This document shows, piece by piece, positions 1 to 7,706 of a stretch of 64,000 nucleotides of DNA. Made by a program: the position numbers and the translations under genes. The stretch's first letter is position 1; each line of letters starts with the position of its first letter. The notes below the pieces were generated by a model. That model searched no databases, had not been told where the DNA came from, and saw only the letters and a list, made by a program, of their open reading frames with translations. The stretch comes from Aeromonas tecta (lineage in GTDB: Bacteria > Pseudomonadota > Gammaproteobacteria > Enterobacterales > Aeromonadaceae): contig NZ_CDCA01000046.1 in assembly GCF_000820185.1 (NCBI RefSeq), positions 20,033 through 84,032 of the forward strand, read 5' to 3'.

Positions 1-1
1 T

Positions 2-178
2 TTAGTGACTCACAAAGGGGCTAAGTTCATTGGAGTTCCCAATGACCATGATTATGCAGAATCCACTCGCACAACGGGTGTCATGCTGCAATTTGATGAA
101 AAAGTCTATAAAACGACAGGTACCAGTACCATGTCATACCCACTTGTCTTTGATACTCGCAACATGTCATATAATTAA
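2..178 (+). CDS. C-terminal part of an unidentified protein (cut by window start)
   Basis: An open frame runs in from the window edge and ends at TAA 176-178, giving the last 58 residues of a protein that ends DTRNMSYN. No start is visible, so the gene begins left of the window. The residues are polar with no membrane segment or metal-binding motif, and I do not recognise the family. It converges on the ogr-like gene, with a shared bidirectional terminator between them, and it probably belongs to the early or accessory part of the prophage. The frame is clear; the function is unknown. Confidence 0.6.
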   Translation, partial: LVTHKGAKFIGVPNDHDYAESTRTTGVMLQFDEKVYKTTGTSTMSYPLVFDTRNMSYN

Positions 179-184
179 AAAATC

Positions 185-213
185 AATAAGGGGCGCATTA
201 TGCGCCCCTTATT
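185..213. terminator. Bidirectional intrinsic terminator between convergent genes
   Basis: A perfect inverted repeat has two 14-bp arms (AATAAGGGGCGCAT and its complement) around a single base. The GC-rich core is flanked by A-rich sequence on one side and T-rich sequence on the other, so it can act in both directions. It ends the truncated rightward gene and the leftward ogr-like gene, whose stop codon touches it. Confidence 0.8.
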
Positions 214-467
214 CATTGCCCCAGGTTGAGTTCCCGCTGCAGGGCCTGTCGCCCCTCTTGGCTCAGCGAGTTGATAAGGCTCAATGCCAACTGGCTGGTC
301 GTACGCCCCGATGGGCTCAATGGGTGGCTGTATGACATCTGAGACACCCAGCTGTGCCCGCATTCCGCGTCCGTGCACTGGCAATACAGGTCCGAGGTAT
401 CACGGCTCAGGCGGTGCGTTTTGGTGATGCGCCCCAACTCCCCACATTCCCTACAAAATACCCGCAC
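213..467 (-). CDS. ogr: Ogr/Delta-type zinc-finger activator of phage late genes
   Basis: This 84-residue protein carries the exact P2 Ogr spacing C-x2-C-x22-C-x4-C (Cys5, Cys8, Cys31, Cys36 from the chosen start), the signature of the small zinc-binding activators that switch on P2-type late promoters. I chose GTG 467 because AGGGGG lies 4 bases upstream and because the zinc motif then begins at residue 5, as in P2. A longer frame from GTG 512 would add 15 residues with no family support. In P2 ogr sits beside the attachment site at the tail end; here it lies ahead of the terminase/portal genes. A LexA-like box lies 50 bp upstream. The likely target is the palindrome at 7599-7646. Confidence 0.85.
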   Translation of the reverse strand: MRVFCRECGELGRITKTHRLSRDTSDLYCQCTDAECGHSWVSQMSYSHPLSPSGRTTSQLALSLINSLSQEGRQALQRELNLGQ

Positions 468-516
468 GCTACCCCCTGATACCTTTGATAAAAAGTCGTA
501 GCATTCTACCACTAGA

Positions 517-532
517 CTGTATTTTTATACAG
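517..532. promoter_or_regulatory. LexA (SOS) box upstream of ogr
   Basis: CTGTATTTTTATACAG fits the gammaproteobacterial LexA pattern CTGT-N8-ACAG with an all-A/T spacer. It lies about 50 bp upstream of the ogr GTG start. On the ogr strand a -10-like TAGAAT (around 502-507) follows it closely, so LexA would cover the -35 region. This suggests that DNA damage derepresses the late activator. The match is seen directly; function is inferred. Confidence 0.65.
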
Positions 533-972
533 CGCTATGGATTTTCTACGAGGATTCTATATTCAGCCGTAGTTTATGAAGCAGTGTTTATAAGCACTAT
601 CCCGCTGTGGCAGCAAATACAAATTTAGCAGTATGTGTGATTCGTTAGTTTCCGTCAGACGCATCAATTGTTAAACGGCCATGTCGAGCATCTACAAGTA
701 AAGCGATGTTTTCTGGTAATCACCAGCAGATACTATCCACTTGAGTTCACACACTTATAAAATCTTCCATATATAACTACAGGTCGTATTTTTTTATTTT
801 TTCGTCTAAAAACAACAATCCAAATATTGACAATTAACACACCATTTATTTTCTTGGTTATCAGTTGATAATTACGTGATAGTTATCACACTATCTAGTA
901 ATTTTTAATGATTTAATTCCCGAGCAGATTCAATCACTGCTTAATAATTATATTAAACATAAGGGATATTGT
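533..972. other. AT-rich intergenic region with a putative CRP-dependent promoter
   Basis: No gene is visible here. CGTGATAGTTATCACA (875-890) matches the CRP consensus TGTGA-N6-TCACA in nine of ten conserved positions. A -10-like TTTAAT at 912-917 would put the start near 924, with the CRP site centred near -41.5, the class II position. A TTGACA at 827-832 has no good -10 at the right distance. A ribosome-binding sequence (AAGGGA) precedes the ATG at 973. Confidence 0.45.
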
Positions 973-2187
973 ATGAAATTCACTATTAAGAGAGTCGCCA
1001 TAGCAATGCTATTGTCTTCAGCATGTGCTAATTCCTTTGCATCAACTAATTGGACTCAAGACGAAATTATCGTGAAACCAAAGGGAGCGGATGTCTTTGG
1101 CAATGTAATTCCGAATGAGTTGTCATACAAATTTTCCTACAACGGAGATGAACTATCGGCGGTAAATATGCTATTCAAAACCGGCGACAGTGGGTACGAT
1201 GAAGATAGTATCTATAATGCCATTGTTGGCAGCCATTATTTTAAGTATGAAATGGGCGTAGATGGGAAAAAACGTCTAAAGGCCATAGTTCTGTTTAGCC
1301 AAGGACTTGATCGTGTATCAGGCACTAAAGATCAGATTGCTGAAAAATATTCGCTTAGCGCTAAAGTAAAGTCACCCACATTTCCAATGGCCGGAAAATG
1401 GATCCTTGTCGTCTCAGAAAGAGATGAACGCGGCCGCGCCTCAGTAGTTAATAAGTTTGGGATTGGCACCAACCTTCTTATTGCTATGCAAAAAAATGTC
1501 AATGCGTCAAGGCAGCCTCTTGATGGGATTAACTTTGATGACCCCTCTATTGGTAGCCCTATCGGCGCATTTGTTATCACTTATACCGATAAAGAAAAAA
1601 CAGATTTCAAAGAGGTAAAAACATACGCTATAAATTCTACGCAGTGTTCTACATGCCCTCTACCACCAGTTCAAAAGCCGATTAAAAACTACTTATATGA
1701 ACCAAAGATTAGTTATGTGTGGGATTATAAGGCCAATGGTGACTTTACTACCACCTTCAATTATATGATGACAGATGCATTTCAAATAAATGTAGTCCCA
1801 TTTTATCAACAAGAAATAAAGGTTGAAGATACAAACCCAGATTCAGGAAGAGTTGGTAGAATTATGGAGTATGCTAATAATGTCTATAATCTCTCCCATC
1901 AGGCACAGCCAACACCAATGTATGAGTATATTTTGAGGGATGAGTCACTCCCCTCCGTTATTGTAGACGAATACTTGTTTGGCTTGTCTATGATGGGAAT
2001 CGGAGTACCACAAGAGGACAGTCGAGATATTAACTTCTCCAGTATTATAAGCTCTGTTCCAGACTCAGGTGCTAATAGTGGCGATAATTTCATTACAGAT
2101 TTATTGGTAAAGTATCTAGACAAGCGTTTTAATGGCCTAGGTTCTTTGGTATCACAAGCGGCCTCCTTTGGACCATCCTCAAATTAG
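973..2187 (+). CDS. Secreted protein of unknown function, prophage cargo
   Basis: The 404-residue product begins with a clear Sec signal peptide: a basic start (MKFTIKR), a hydrophobic core (VAIAMLLSSACA) and a cleavage site after NSFA around residue 23. The mature protein is rich in Asn, Tyr and Asp, has one CSTC pair near residues 219-222 and no transmembrane anchor, so it should be periplasmic or exported. I do not recognise a family. AAGGGA lies before the ATG. It is AT-richer than the phage structural genes and is followed by its own terminator. It is the first of three cargo genes ahead of a chaperone/effector pair, so a virulence or host-interaction role is plausible but not shown. Confidence 0.8.
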   Translation: MKFTIKRVAIAMLLSSACANSFASTNWTQDEIIVKPKGADVFGNVIPNELSYKFSYNGDELSAVNMLFKTGDSGYDEDSIYNAIVGSHYFKYEMGVDGKKRLKAIVLFSQGLDRVSGTKDQIAEKYSLSAKVKSPTFPMAGKWILVVSERDERGRASVVNKFGIGTNLLIAMQKNVNASRQPLDGINFDDPSIGSPIGAFVITYTDKEKTDFKEVKTYAINSTQCSTCPLPPVQKPIKNYLYEPKISYVWDYKANGDFTTTFNYMMTDAFQINVVPFYQQEIKVEDTNPDSGRVGRIMEYANNVYNLSHQAQPTPMYEYILRDESLPSVIVDEYLFGLSMMGIGVPQEDSRDINFSSIISSVPDSGANSGDNFITDLLVKYLDKRFNGLGSLVSQAASFGPSSN

Positions 2188-2199
2188 TTATTAGCCTCA

Positions 2200-2228
2200 A
2201 TGGGTATCTCAATAGATACCCATTTTAT
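2200..2228 (+). terminator. Intrinsic terminator after the secreted-protein gene
   Basis: Arms ATGGGTATCT and AGATACCCAT enclose a CAAT loop, followed by TTTTATTA. This separates the secreted-protein gene from the chaperone/effector pair, which therefore probably has its own promoter in 2230-2376. Confidence 0.8.
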
Positions 2229-2376
2229 TACCAAATCAACCAATAACAAATGAAAACTCCAGAAAATTAAAAGCACTCTTTCTTAATGACTATACATGAT
2301 AAAAAAACGACCATAGATAGTAGTTTCCCTCACACATATGGTTTTCAATACATCCACATTTAAAAAAAGGTATCAC

Positions 2377-2850
2377 ATGATGGAAGACCTTCAATATATA
2401 CTCAATGATTTTTCAGAAAATTATAACCTACCTCTCCTACAGCTTAATGAGAACGGATGTTGCCAGCTACTGGTAGAAGATAAATTAATTATCTCTTTCA
2501 TAGCTCACTCTTATCCCGATAAACTAGAGAAAAACCTCATGCTGGCTGCTAATATTGGTTTTTTAGAAACTGATGTGACGCTCCGTCAGAACACCTTGGA
2601 ACTGCTCGCAAGCGCAAATTATGCATCTGTTGCGACTCAAGGTCATATTCTTGCATTAGCCCCTGATGACCGACAAATTATACTATTTGGACTCCGCTCA
2701 TTATCTCAACTAACACTCATTGATTTGAGTGATTGGCTTTTAAGTATCACACAGATCGCCCTCACCTGGCAGACTAAACTAGCCATTTTTTCTGCTCAGA
2801 GAACTTTAGATAATAATATCTCTTCCCCAAGAGATGCAATTCGTATTTAG
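2377..2850 (+). CDS. CesT-family type III secretion chaperone
   Basis: A 157-residue small protein has the sequence character of class IA type III chaperones (CesT/SicP type). The N-terminal segment reads EDLQYILNDFSENYNLPLL, a beta-rich middle follows (CQLLVEDKLIISFIAH), and a helix carries repeated Leu (TLELLASANYASVATQGHILAL). I start at ATG 2377 because AAAAAAAGG precedes it by a few bases; ATG 2380 or the upstream ATG 2338 are alternatives. It lies 11 bp ahead of the larger gene at 2862, the usual chaperone-then-cognate-effector arrangement. Such proteins bind the N-terminal part of one effector in the cytoplasm. The family call rests on motif and context, not on a search. Confidence 0.72.
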   Translation: MMEDLQYILNDFSENYNLPLLQLNENGCCQLLVEDKLIISFIAHSYPDKLEKNLMLAANIGFLETDVTLRQNTLELLASANYASVATQGHILALAPDDRQIILFGLRSLSQLTLIDLSDWLLSITQIALTWQTKLAIFSAQRTLDNNISSPRDAIRI

Positions 2851-2861
2851 AAGGAACTAAA

Positions 2862-4313
2862 ATGAAAGCAATACCTACCAATTCATCTTCAATACCCAGT
2901 TTATCTAGTTTTTCTGCCAAAGCATCTTTCAGTGAGGACCGAGTATTAAGTAAACGCGGGGAGGTGTGCGAACCCGGCATAACTCATCGTGGTTACAAAT
3001 ATGCAGTTTTAAGCGAACATGTTTTACGGTCTAACTTTGATCGCTTTAATAAGGAGAACATCAAAACTCATCTTGATCTAAAACAGGCAATGTTAAACTC
3101 TGCTCCCCCAGAGATCGCATTGACCGCCTACTCACTACTTAGTCCCGCTGGTTACCGTGGAGAACCTCTCACACAGATAAAATTACTCGAGGTGACTACT
3201 CTGCTAAACGAACTTATGGCAGATCAGACAAGCTTCCCACAGATCAAAAAACTGTTTGATGACGTCAGTCGAGATCCTCGGTTACAAGCATGCCTAGAGC
3301 AGCAGTATCCTGGAAAAATGGATGGGTTTGCAGGTGAATTACTCAATATAGGTAAAGAACAGTTACGCACAACAGGTGTTAATACAGCAATCAACCTGAT
3401 GTTGCCAGGTGTTGGGATGCTGGTTACGGCTGGACGTGCACTACACAAAGCGGCTGAGCACTGTGATCATGAGGCCCATCACCTCCAGGTACAACAAATA
3501 GGTCAACTACCTGGACGAGACAGCCGTCTTGCCCGAGTTAGCGAAAGTGCACTTATTTCTAGCCATGCTAAACATGCCATAGAAGGAGCAACAGCTGCCA
3601 CTTTAGGAATTACACTTGGTGGTTTAAGTAGCTTTGGTGTTGCAGGTGTTGGCACTATCGGTGTATCCCCCTTAGCCACAGAGGTTCTTCCAAAATTTGT
3701 CGGTAGTGCCGTTATGACTGGCTTACCAATGGCTGTAAAAAAAGCCACTACTTATGCCATTGAAAAAGAGGCTAGCACGACTCTTGAGGACAAACACCTT
3801 TCAGATATTCTTCCTAGACTAGAGGTAAGTAATAAAAAAGGTGACTTCAGCTTCAGTATGTTGGACAGCGCCTCAGTTAAGGCCATGCTCACCTACTTAG
3901 GACCGCGAGCCGATGAGGAGCTACTCCATAGTGATTCATCAGATGCAAAAATGATGGAACTGGCTAGGATTGAGCTAAAAAAACAACTGGGTTCACCTGC
4001 TAATGAGCACCTCCTGCCAGGTCAACCGCAAGAGAATGCACCAACCCAAGCCCTAAAGTTGAGTCATGATGCATTTAGAAAACTATTAGCAGAAGATTAT
4101 CATTGGCTACTTCCTGCTGTACAAACCTTAGATAAAAAGACTGGAGAAGATATAAATATAAAACTGTCCTATAGTTTACCACTCGATTTTGATGGTCACA
4201 CGACCTACCTTAGAAAAAGCCCCGAGCTTACTAATGAGCAATTAGATGCATTGAAAGAAACTGGTTCACCCAGTCAGCTGAAGTTACTCTATTTAGCTGA
4301 GGGATGGCTATAA
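2862..4313 (+). CDS. Putative type III secretion effector, prophage cargo
   Basis: The 483-residue product has a Ser/Thr/Pro-rich start (first 25 residues) typical of type III secretion signals, and it directly follows a CesT-like chaperone gene. AAGGA precedes the ATG. Two hydrophobic, Gly-rich stretches stand out: about residues 175-192, and 241-294 with Gly/Ala small-residue patterns. These could insert into or associate with a host membrane. The C-terminal 170 residues are soluble and mixed alpha/beta in character. I see no known catalytic motif and cannot name it as any described Aeromonas effector. Base composition is AT-rich compared with the phage genes on its right, consistent with a cargo gene acquired separately. 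The effector call is inference from context. Confidence 0.6.
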   Translation: MKAIPTNSSSIPSLSSFSAKASFSEDRVLSKRGEVCEPGITHRGYKYAVLSEHVLRSNFDRFNKENIKTHLDLKQAMLNSAPPEIALTAYSLLSPAGYRGEPLTQIKLLEVTTLLNELMADQTSFPQIKKLFDDVSRDPRLQACLEQQYPGKMDGFAGELLNIGKEQLRTTGVNTAINLMLPGVGMLVTAGRALHKAAEHCDHEAHHLQVQQIGQLPGRDSRLARVSESALISSHAKHAIEGATAATLGITLGGLSSFGVAGVGTIGVSPLATEVLPKFVGSAVMTGLPMAVKKATTYAIEKEASTTLEDKHLSDILPRLEVSNKKGDFSFSMLDSASVKAMLTYLGPRADEELLHSDSSDAKMMELARIELKKQLGSPANEHLLPGQPQENAPTQALKLSHDAFRKLLAEDYHWLLPAVQTLDKKTGEDINIKLSYSLPLDFDGHTTYLRKSPELTNEQLDALKETGSPSQLKLLYLAEGWL

Positions 4314-4702
4314 ATAGCTTATCTCACAACCTATATTGCTTTGTAAGCGCATCTCAGTTTTAACTTGGTTATTTGTGAGATACTAAAAACCATATTCCTG
4401 ATGTGTGCAGACTAGTCGTTTTATATTAACAATTAAGTATCTTCGTTTTTAAAGTAGGTGTAATTATAAAGCCAGACCAGAGTAGGGCTGAACTTTTATA
4501 AGGCCATCAGTTTATTTTCGGGCATCAGTAAACCAACCAGACTCAACACAAGCTCGCTGATTATTTGAGAGAATAGGCTCAATGCGTGACTAGAAAAGAG
4601 TGTGACCACCCTGCAGTGGTCACACCCTTTACTATATACCCTAACCACGTCCCCTTTCTTATCTAAATAAACGTACTATTTTACCATGTTGAATGCTATT
4701 TT
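4314..4702. other. Intergenic region between cargo genes and portal gene
   Basis: No gene is visible. A 10-bp inverted repeat (TATCTCACAA at 4320-4329, TTGTGAGATA at 4373-4382) has a wide loop. A strong hairpin at 4600-4625 is listed separately. In P2 the cos site lies near this position, next to Q, but I see no recognisable cos sequence here. Confidence 0.4.
4600..4625 (-). terminator. Terminator for the leftward portal/terminase transcript
   Basis: Arms GTGTGACCAC and GTGGTCACAC flank the loop CCTGCA. On the minus strand the hairpin is followed by TCTTTTCT, a fair U-rich tail, so it should end P-Q transcription. It may also slow rightward transcription from the effector gene. Confidence 0.65.
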
Positions 4703-5719
4703 TTATACAGTGATTCCTATATTCTCCCGAAAATCGATCCATAAAGAACGAGGGAGTCCCGCACTGTTGATGGCATCCTGGATAAGTTCACACAGCGGCA
4801 GCACCTCGTTTCGGGCATAGGTGGTATCGTACTTTTCGGGATCCCCGAGCCCTCCCCCGCCATTGGTCGGGATGATACCGGCTAACGCCGCCGGGAAGCG
4901 GTGACTGGTCAATACATCCTGAGCGGTGATCCCCTTGATGGCGGCGAACTCGTCCTTGGTGGCGATGTCCCCCACCGGAATGAGCTTGATGCCATCGGGC
5001 TTGCCGTCGGGGATGTTGACGAACATGGAGCGGAAGTTCCCCACCCCCTTGGAATTGGCGATCATCTCTTTCATCTCGTCCTCGGTGTCGTCGTCCATGT
5101 TCGGGTCGGTGGCGTAGAAGATGAACCCCATGTGGGCACCGTTGAGGAAGTATTTGCGCCGAAACAGGGTGGCGTCTTGGTTGAGCAGGGCCGACTGCAG
5201 GCCCCCCAAGTAGTCGGGCATACCATAGACCTGCTGCTCGGGGTCGTACTGGGCCAGCCAGATGACATCCTCCGGCCGGTAAATCAGGTTCGGCTTGCCC
5301 TGCTGCAGGTAGACAAAACAGCCATCCTCGCGCCGGCGCAGATAGACGCTCGATAGCGGGTGTAGCCCCACCACCTGGCCAAAGCCATTGCGAATTTTAA
5401 GCAGGCCCGCATCCCCGAACTGCAGGTAGTTGTGCACGAACGCCGTGATGGTGGCGCGCTGGTTGGTGAAGCGCCCCGCCACCATGTTGCGCCTTGCCAT
5501 CAGGATGGCCCCATGGTGGGCGTTGGCCCTGGCCACCTTGGCCAGCCCCTTGCGCTCGATGGGGGGCTGGTAATACTCGCCGTAGGGGTTGTAGAACACC
5601 CCGGTGTAATCGGTCATCCAGGCCGTGGGGTCGATGGCCTCTGGCATGCTGAAAGCCACAGCGCCGCGGTTGGGTGAGGCGACCGCCTGGGCCGGTTGGG
5701 ATTTGTGTCGCTTGGTCAT
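4703..5719 (-). CDS. Q: Phage portal protein (P2 Q-like)
   Basis: The 338-residue product matches P2 gpQ in length (344) and in position, leftward at the end of the late block and downstream of the terminase. Phage portal features are visible: a central segment around YLGGLQSALLNQDATLFRRKYF followed by an NGAHMGFI stretch, and a conserved C-terminal part (RFPAALAGIIPTN). Its ATG overlaps the stop of P (ATGA), so the two are translationally coupled. The portal forms the dodecameric vertex ring through which the terminase packages DNA. Confidence 0.9.
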   Translation of the reverse strand: MTKRHKSQPAQAVASPNRGAVAFSMPEAIDPTAWMTDYTGVFYNPYGEYYQPPIERKGLAKVARANAHHGAILMARRNMVAGRFTNQRATITAFVHNYLQFGDAGLLKIRNGFGQVVGLHPLSSVYLRRREDGCFVYLQQGKPNLIYRPEDVIWLAQYDPEQQVYGMPDYLGGLQSALLNQDATLFRRKYFLNGAHMGFIFYATDPNMDDDTEDEMKEMIANSKGVGNFRSMFVNIPDGKPDGIKLIPVGDIATKDEFAAIKGITAQDVLTSHRFPAALAGIIPTNGGGGLGDPEKYDTTYARNEVLPLCELIQDAINSAGLPRSLWIDFRENIGITV

Positions 5720-7530
5720 GCTGCCTTCTTCTCCTGGCTGGTTGCCCAGGTGGATTTGCGTTTGCGGTGGGTATCGAGGGGCTCATTGGCCACGGCGTGG
5801 GCGATGGCAAAGAACACGTCGGCGTGTCCGGTCACATTGTCCCGGGCGGCGCGGAACGTCATCTGGCCACCGCCAGTGGTGCTGCGCTTGATGGCGAGGA
5901 AGGCGAGCGGGATGTCCCTGTCCGAGCTGTCCCACTCGATGCGGTTTGCCTCCACCACGTCGATCATCTTGAGCACCAGCCGCGACTTGCTCTCGATGCT
6001 GTAGTTGATGGGGTGACACACCCCTTTGAAGACCGGCTTCAGGAGGTCAAACACCCCGGCGCCGATGCCGGAGACGTCGACCCCGAGGTAAGTGACCCGG
6101 AACTTCTTGGCGATGCGGGTGATCTCCTGCGCCTGGAACTGGAAGTTGAGCCCGCGCCAGTAGTGCTTTTCCAGCACCCGGAAGCGCTCGCCAGCGACGG
6201 TGGGCGGGGCGACCACCACCAGGGTGGCATTGTCTCGGGTGCGGCTCGGGTCATAGCCCAGCCACACCTCGCGCCGGCCGAACGGATCAAGGCGCCCGGG
6301 CTTGTAGTCCTCCCATCGAGTGGGGTCCACCCCTGCCCGCTCCATGTCCTGGAACTTGAACACCGACAAGGCATCATCGATAAACCGGCACATGTAGAGG
6401 CGATCGAACACCTCCTCCGGGTACTCATCCTTGAGCTCCTCGATGTCGATGAGGTGGCAGCCCAGCCGAATGGCATCCTCGATGGTAATGACGTAACGCC
6501 ACTGCCTGTCCGGGCAGACGCGGCCGCCGTCGCGCAGCTCATCTTCGCCCGGAAAGTCGATGGCCACCCGGCTCGGGCGCTGTCCTTTCCAGCGATCCCC
6601 TGTCCAGAACCGGTACGCTTCGTGCACCTTGCTCGACGGGGTCGAGAAGTAAGTTTTGCGCCAGCGGCTCTGGGTCGCCATGGCGCTGGCCACGTCCGAC
6701 AGCTTCTCAAAGTTGGGGATCCAGAAATACTCATCGATGTAGACGTTGCCGGAGCGGGACTGGGCGCTGTTGGAGTTGGTGGAGCAAAAGTGCAGCTCGG
6801 CCCCGTTCGACAAGACGATGGGGTTGCCGGTCAGGGTTAGCCCAAGGAAGGTCTGAGCAATCTTGCAGATGTAGGAGCGGAACACCTCCGCCTGGGCGCG
6901 GGTGGCCGACAGGAATATCTGGTTGCCACCAGTCAGCACCGCATCTTCCAGCGCCTCGCCGGCGAAGTAGTAGGTCATGCCGATCTGGCGGGATTTGAGG
7001 ATATTGCGGGTGCGTGGCAAGGCCGGGTCGTTCTTGGCTTCCCGGCAACGCAGCTGGTAGCCGAACAGGGTACCCAGCCACTCGGCAAAATCCGCCTCTG
7101 TCAGGTGGCCAACCTCGTTCTTGCCCTTCTTGCCCCCTTTGCGGCTACCGCCATCCTGGCCACCTCTACCCCGCCTGCCACGTTCGGGTGAAGGCTCGCT
7201 CCCCTCTTCCCGCTGAGCCTTGAGAGACTGCTCCCGCTCGGCCCACTTGAGCGCCTTCTCCTTGAGGCTGACATGGTGGCCAATCAGCCGATCCAGCTCC
7301 TCCTGCTCGCCTTGGGTTTTCTTCTCCCGATGCAGCAGGGTTTGCACCCGGCGGGCGATGGCATCCTCCACCGCCTCATCGGTCAGGAGATCGCGCCAAC
7401 CGAGCTTTTCAGCCCAGTAGTAGATGATGCGACAGGAGTTGAGCCCCAGTTCGTCCTTGATCTCCTGGGGCGTCCATCGTTTAAGGTAGAGTCCCCGCGC
7501 AGCATTGCGCAGCTCTTCGGGATACGCCAC
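5716..7530 (-). CDS. P: Phage terminase large (ATPase) subunit (P2 P-like)
   Basis: From the GTG at 7530 the protein is 604 residues, close to P2 gpP (590). GGAGG lies 4 bases before that GTG, and the protein then begins VAYPEELRNAARGLYLKRW, a helix-turn-helix-like DNA-recognition start typical of these subunits. A longer open frame to 7719 would run through the late control palindrome and is unlikely. The ATPase region includes SRQIGMTYYFAGEALEDA, and the nuclease region includes the acidic motif GYDPSRTRDN near the middle of the C-terminal half. It cuts and translocates phage DNA together with M and the portal. Confidence 0.9.
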   Translation of the reverse strand: MAYPEELRNAARGLYLKRWTPQEIKDELGLNSCRIIYYWAEKLGWRDLLTDEAVEDAIARRVQTLLHREKKTQGEQEELDRLIGHHVSLKEKALKWAEREQSLKAQREEGSEPSPERGRRGRGGQDGGSRKGGKKGKNEVGHLTEADFAEWLGTLFGYQLRCREAKNDPALPRTRNILKSRQIGMTYYFAGEALEDAVLTGGNQIFLSATRAQAEVFRSYICKIAQTFLGLTLTGNPIVLSNGAELHFCSTNSNSAQSRSGNVYIDEYFWIPNFEKLSDVASAMATQSRWRKTYFSTPSSKVHEAYRFWTGDRWKGQRPSRVAIDFPGEDELRDGGRVCPDRQWRYVITIEDAIRLGCHLIDIEELKDEYPEEVFDRLYMCRFIDDALSVFKFQDMERAGVDPTRWEDYKPGRLDPFGRREVWLGYDPSRTRDNATLVVVAPPTVAGERFRVLEKHYWRGLNFQFQAQEITRIAKKFRVTYLGVDVSGIGAGVFDLLKPVFKGVCHPINYSIESKSRLVLKMIDVVEANRIEWDSSDRDIPLAFLAIKRSTTGGGQMTFRAARDNVTGHADVFFAIAHAVANEPLDTHRKRKSTWATSQEKKAA

Positions 7531-7598
7531 GGCGCCTCCATCGATGTGAATGATGGCGCCATCATAGCCAGCCCCCTCTCCCCGCTTATCCCACTGAT

Positions 7599-7646
7599 GT
7601 TCTGAGCAATTCGGATTTCCTGCTGGATCCGAATCCACCAGAACAC
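7599..7646. promoter_or_regulatory. Two-armed palindrome between divergent late operons (candidate Ogr target)
   Basis: The 48-bp element is TGTTCTG, 4 nt, ATTCGGAT, 10 nt, ATCCGAAT, 4 nt, CAGAACA: two nested inverted repeats, all arms perfect. Its centre (7622/7623) lies 84 bp from the O start and 92 bp from the P start. P2 Ogr sites are centred near -55 and carry TGT...ACA outer bases, so one symmetrical site could serve both promoters. Symmetry is seen directly; the role is inferred. Confidence 0.6.
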
Positions 7647-7706
7647 CATCGGGTGAAACCCCCTTGCCGACCCGATAGCCTGAGCCCGCATCACTTGGGA
7701 GCAGGC

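Noticed and set aside
4693..4715. Second LexA-like sequence (CTATTTTTTATACAG) by the portal gene stop
   Set aside because: The first half-site is CTAT, not CTGT, and the spacing is one base short, so it does not fit CTGT-N8-ACAG.
5674..6840. 388-codon plus-strand frame opposite the terminase gene
   Set aside because: Antisense shadow of P, with no ribosome-binding site and no recognisable motif.
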